From positions 1 through 62,674 of the forward strand of contig NZ_SPQG01000017.1 of assembly GCF_004944975.1 (NCBI RefSeq): a stretch of DNA of 62,674 nucleotides, given 5' to 3'. Of this stretch, positions 59,241 to 62,674 are shown in pieces. The stretch's first letter is position 1; every line of letters starts with the position of its first letter. The notes under the pieces are model-generated. The model did not search any database and had not been told where the DNA came from. It saw only the letters and a list, made by a program, of their open reading frames with translations. Source of the stretch: Halorhabdus amylolytica (lineage in GTDB: Archaea > Halobacteriota > Halobacteria > Halobacteriales > Haloarculaceae). The position numbers and the translations under genes were made by a program.

Positions 59241-61097
59241 GTGAGTGGTACCGTCGAGATCATCCAGATCGTCGTGACCATCGCCAGTCTCGGGGTCCTC
59301 GCGCAGGTCATCTCGGATCGGATGCAGGTGCCCAGCGTCCTGTTCCTGCTTCTGACCGGCGTTATCGTCGGCCCGGAGGGACTGGGCGTGGTCACGCCAG
59401 CCGTCTTCGGTGGGGGTGGGGGCGCCCTCCCCGCAATCGTCGGGCTCAGCGTTGCCATCATCGTTTTCGAGGGGGCGTTCTCGCTCCGGACCGAGCGCCT
59501 TCGAGAGGCCCCCCGGACGACGTTCCGGCTCGTCACGATCGGCGCCGCGATCACCCTGCTGGGAACGACTCTCGTCGTCCACACCCTGTTGGACGCCACC
59601 TGGGGGCTCGCACTTCTGATCGGCTCGTTACTGATCGCGACGGGGCCGACGGTTATCACCCCGATCATGAACGTGGTGCCGGTCCGCGAGCGGGTCGCTT
59701 CCACGCTGGAAACGGAGGGCGTAATCAACGACGTGATAGCCGCCATCCTCGCAGTCGTGGTCTTCGAGTACGTGGTGCTGGAGACGCGCGGTGTGGGGCT
59801 GTTCTTCCGGGAATTTCTCTCCCGACTCGGTGCGGGTGTGGCCGTCGGACTCGTCGTCGCCGCCCTCGCGACGACTGTCCTCTCGCGGCTGGGTCCGACA
59901 GACAACGAACCCCAGAACGCTCGGCTGATCGTCCTCGTCGCCGCACTGATCGCCTATGGCGGGGCCGAGTCGCTCCTCTCCGAAGCGGGGATCGCCGCGG
60001 TCGCGACCGCCGGGTTCGTCCTCGGGAACGTCGACCTGCCCTATCGGGAGACGGTCGAACAGTTCAAGGGCGACGTGACGCTGCTGGTCAACTCTTTCGT
60101 GTTCATCACGCTGGCGTCGCTGCTCTCGCTTGGTGACCTCCAGTTCCTCGGACTCGCAGGTGTCCTCGTTGCGGTGCTCGTCGCCGCCGTCGTACGACCG
60201 CTCGCAGTGCTGCTCTGTACGGTCGGACGACCGTTTACACTCCCCGAACGGGCGTTCATGAGTGGCGTCGGTCCCCGTGGGATCATTCCCGCTTCCGTCG
60301 CGACACTGTTCGCGCTCGAACTCCAGTCCCAGGACCCGACAGCCGCGACGACGCTGGTCGGGACCGTCTTCCTGGTCATCTTCCTGACCGTGACGTTTGA
60401 AGGGGGCGGGGCGCGACATATCGCCCAGGCACTGAACGTGATCCCAAAACGAGTCATCATCGTCGGGGGCGGCCGGATCGGACGATCGCTGGCCGACCGT
60501 CTCGCCGACCGGGGTGAGGAGGTAGTAATCGTCGAGGTCGACGAAGCTGTCGTCGAGTCACTGCGCGCCGACGGCTACACCGTCAGACACGGTGACGCCA
60601 CCGAGCAGAGCGTGCTGGAGGCGGCTGGGATCGGAAACGCCCGGATTGTCGCTCTGGCGACTGCCGACGACGACGTCAACCTGCTGGTCGCCCAGTTGGC
60701 GAACAATACCTTCGGCGTCGAGACTGTCATCTCGCGGGTGAACGAACCGGGTAACACCGACGCCTTCGACGATCTGGACGTCCAGACGGTTTCGAGCTGG
60801 CGGGCGATCGCGTGGTCGATGGACAACCTCGTCGAGCGACCCGCGATCGCCCGCTGGATGACGGAACTCGACGAAACTGGCGACGTCCAGGAGATCGAGG
60901 TGACCGCCGAGGAACACGTCGGCGAGACGGTCGCAGAACTCTCGGCGTCCATCCCGGAGGGCGCCCACCTGGCGATGATCACGCGTGACGGCGAGAGTTA
61001 CATCCCCGACCCGGACCAGCGGATCGAACGAGGTGACCATCTCACGTTCCTGGGCCATCACGACGCGGTCCGCGCCGCCCTCAAGTACTGCGAGTGA
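59241..61097 (+). CDS. cation:proton antiporter (NhaP/CPA1) fused to a TrkA-type regulatory domain
   Basis: A 618-residue antiporter starting at GTG. Residues about 1-395 are a CPA1/NhaP-like domain with many transmembrane helices and the acidic pore motif in ETEGVINDVIAAILAV (Asn-Asp). Residues from about 400 form a TrkA-N/RCK domain (RVIIVGGGRIGRSLADRLAD, GxGxxG for NAD(H)) followed by TrkA-C (AEEHVGETVAELSASIPEGA). Binding of nucleotide to the TrkA part may gate Na+ or K+ exchange for H+, useful for osmotic and pH control. The DICT gene upstream may be a regulator. Confidence 0.88.
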   Translation: MSGTVEIIQIVVTIASLGVLAQVISDRMQVPSVLFLLLTGVIVGPEGLGVVTPAVFGGGGGALPAIVGLSVAIIVFEGAFSLRTERLREAPRTTFRLVTIGAAITLLGTTLVVHTLLDATWGLALLIGSLLIATGPTVITPIMNVVPVRERVASTLETEGVINDVIAAILAVVVFEYVVLETRGVGLFFREFLSRLGAGVAVGLVVAALATTVLSRLGPTDNEPQNARLIVLVAALIAYGGAESLLSEAGIAAVATAGFVLGNVDLPYRETVEQFKGDVTLLVNSFVFITLASLLSLGDLQFLGLAGVLVAVLVAAVVRPLAVLLCTVGRPFTLPERAFMSGVGPRGIIPASVATLFALELQSQDPTAATTLVGTVFLVIFLTVTFEGGGARHIAQALNVIPKRVIIVGGGRIGRSLADRLADRGEEVVIVEVDEAVVESLRADGYTVRHGDATEQSVLEAAGIGNARIVALATADDDVNLLVAQLANNTFGVETVISRVNEPGNTDAFDDLDVQTVSSWRAIAWSMDNLVERPAIARWMTELDETGDVQEIEVTAEEHVGETVAELSASIPEGAHLAMITRDGESYIPDPDQRIERGDHLTFLGHHDAVRAALKYCE

Positions 61098-62133
61098 ATG
61101 TGCCTGCCGTTTCAGATCACCCCCGAAGTCCCGACGCTCCCGTGCCTATGACCGCGGATCCAGCGTCGAAGATGTCCACGCCGCTCGTTCCTATCGCCTT
61201 CGGCATCGGGACGGTCCTTACGCACGTCCCGTTGCAAGCTGTCACCGCTGCCCGGACGGATGACTGACCGGAGTGTGGGGGATCACGTGCGTTGCCCGGG
61301 CGGCTTCTCGGAGGCTGTTTGCTATCCTGTGAGATGAGTATTTCAATATAAATCACATATTCAAAATGTCTGTAGATGAAACAAAACAGAAAAAGAATAT
61401 ACGTATGTATCTGGTACTTGTTCGAAAGTCTATTCCGGGACATCCATCGTGGCGCCGGTGGAACCGAGTAACGTCGGCGTTCGGGAGATCGGGACGTCGG
61501 CGACGTCGAGATGAGGATACAGGGACTACGATTCCCGCTTTGGGCCGGATTTCTCCCGGTCTTGGGACGAACGACCGGATTTGTCGATCTTGTCGTCTAA
61601 ATAATATAACTTCGCCATTGGAACATTCTTCGAGCAGATGTCCCAGCAACGTGCACCTGTTTTGTGGCTCAGCGAAGGGACATTCGTCACGAGGCCCGGC
61701 CAAAGTGCCGGATCGTCGCGGGAACTGCCGTTCCGATTGACCAGTGAGGAACGTCTCCGTCTGAAACGCTCGTCCCGAATAAATCAACTGAATTACTAAT
61801 TATCTTACCTATATGGTATATGTCTAATTCTTCTATATATAAGTTTACTAGTATTATATCTCAACTCGCTTGTCGAACATCTTCACGACCGTGTTACTGC
61901 GTCGCGGCCGTCACGGGCAATCCGGCTGTCGCCCGGGGCAACGATCTTGATACAGCGAGGGAATCCCGCCCTTCCCGTGAGTGACGAGAGTTCCGACGCC
62001 AGTCGGAACCGAGGAGCGAACAGGGCGGGAGGGAATCGCGTACGCTCCATACAGCAATCCACCGGCTACACCACAGCTGACTCCCCAGTTTTATTTCACT
62101 ATATGAGTAACTTTTATACTAACTCAAATACAT
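61098..62133. other. AT-rich gene-poor edge before the tnpB gene
   Basis: No convincing gene. A 39-codon plus-strand frame at 61148-61267 (MTADPASKMSTPLVPIAFGI) is possible but short. Longer frames at 61353-61787 on both strands are Arg/Ser-rich with no domain. AT content rises sharply at about 61780-61865 and again at 62085-62135, unlike the rest of the window. The stretch probably is the edge of a mobile region. Confidence 0.5.
61944..61977 (-). mobile_element. right-end relic of an IS1341-type element, minus orientation
   Basis: Minus-strand GGAAGGGCGGGATTCCCTC, followed by GCTGTATCAAGAT, matches the sequence at 24133-24171. Such sequences are the 3' end of tnpB elements and of their guide RNA. 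Here it points away from the tnpB gene that starts at 62134, so it belongs to another (lost) element or is a leftover. Confidence 0.45.
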
Positions 62134-62674
62134 ATGGTAACTGTGGAGCTTCGACGGACTGCCGTCGTGAAACTTGACGTAGACGACGATGCTCACCGCC
62201 TTCTCCAAGAGACGATAGACCGCTTCAAACAGGCCGCTCAGATGGTTGCAGACGACGGCTGGAACGGCACTGAAGACGACTATATCGTCACGTCGAAAAC
62301 TGAGCTACACGACCGGACATACGACGCAGTACGCGAAGCCACCGACGAACTTAACGCTGACCTCGTGTGCGCCGCTCGGAATCGGGCCGCTGACGCACTC
62401 GATTCCTGTGCCGAGAAACGCAAAGACGGGGAAAATCCCTCGAAACCAGAGTTCACGTCCGATTCAGTCGTCTACAATCTCAACGCAATCACCTACTACG
62501 ACGAGTACGCTACGCTTGCGACCGTGGACGGCCGTATCGAAGCCGAGTACGTCCTCCCTGACGAAGACGTCCCACCGACGACATACTTCTGTGAAGAGTG
62601 GGAGAAACGCGAGGCGACACTGCATCACCGTGACGGCGACTACTACCTCCACATTGCTGTTGTCACAGAGACGA
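62134..62674 (+). CDS. tnpB: IS1341-type TnpB, N-terminal part, runs off the window
   Basis: The first 180 codons of an RNA-guided nuclease gene of the TnpB family, open to the window edge. The start MVTVELRRTAVVKLDVDDDA and the following LVCAARNRAADALDSCAEKR, SVVYNLNAITYYDEYATLAT and LHHRDGDYYLHIAVVTET match the N-terminal WED/REC part of haloarchaeal IS1341-type TnpB. The RuvC catalytic residues would be beyond the edge. A TATA-like CTTTTATACT (62111-62120) precedes the start. No tnpA (Y1 transposase) is visible upstream, so the element seems to be a tnpB-only type. Confidence 0.8.
   Translation, partial: MVTVELRRTAVVKLDVDDDAHRLLQETIDRFKQAAQMVADDGWNGTEDDYIVTSKTELHDRTYDAVREATDELNADLVCAARNRAADALDSCAEKRKDGENPSKPEFTSDSVVYNLNAITYYDEYATLATVDGRIEAEYVLPDEDVPPTTYFCEEWEKREATLHHRDGDYYLHIAVVTET

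Noticed and set aside
61148-61267. A 39-codon frame after the antiporter gene
   Set aside because: Plausible composition but too short and without a motif or promoter to support it.

Overview
The window is about 63 kb of a haloarchaeal chromosome. The GC content is high, the predicted proteins are strongly acidic, and the markers are archaeal: a TATA-binding protein, a thermosome subunit, membrane-anchored LonB, phosphomevalonate decarboxylase, a HalX response regulator, Tat lipoproteins with a twin-arginine motif and lipobox, and short-leader promoters with a TATA box about 25 to 40 nt before the start codon. No rRNA, CRISPR array or plasmid replication gene is visible. The genus cannot be fixed from the sequence alone.

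Layout. At 0.3-8.1 kb lie a glycosidase-like lipoprotein, TBP, the tRNA G10 methylase, a stand-alone RnfC-like protein and a thermosome subunit. At 8.3-14.6 kb lie a CruF-like membrane protein, a RAD55-like protein with a broken P-loop, SAM hydrolase, NadM, LonB and a CPBP protease. At 14.6-21.8 kb lie an MGMT-like protein without the active-site Cys, a 730-residue protein with a possible nuclease-like C-terminus, then a cell-organisation cluster: an actin homologue (salactin-like) downstream of an ArlD/E-domain protein, divergent from a ParA-CheW pair with overlapping genes. At 21.8-33.5 kb are redox and isoprenoid genes, a glutamate-synthase-like protein, a nucleotidyltransferase with a glycosyltransferase, and a protein with 9-residue tandem repeats. 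At 33.7-46.1 kb are a DUF1684 protein, an ABC-2 exporter, an aldo/keto reductase and a complete peptide-type ABC importer. At 46.3-61.1 kb come tRNA-Val with tail-derived palindromes, small enzymes, a signalling block (HalX regulator, zinc ribbon, KaiC-like ATPase) and a DICT protein beside a TrkA-domain antiporter. The right edge (61.1-62.7 kb) is AT-rich and ends inside a tnpB gene.

Main points for a second look. (1) The importer's substrate-binding lipoprotein reads as a circular permutation of the DppA/OppA fold: the usual C-terminal lobe precedes the usual N-terminal part. (2) Six palindromic elements of 82 bp are scattered through the window; one is interrupted by another, which looks like a nested insertion of a small non-autonomous mobile element. 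(3) The actin / ArlD-E / ParA / CheW cluster resembles a positioning system for the archaellum and chemosensory arrays, analogous to bacterial ParC/ParP. (4) Palindromes incorporating the 3' end of tRNA-Val lie beside that gene.
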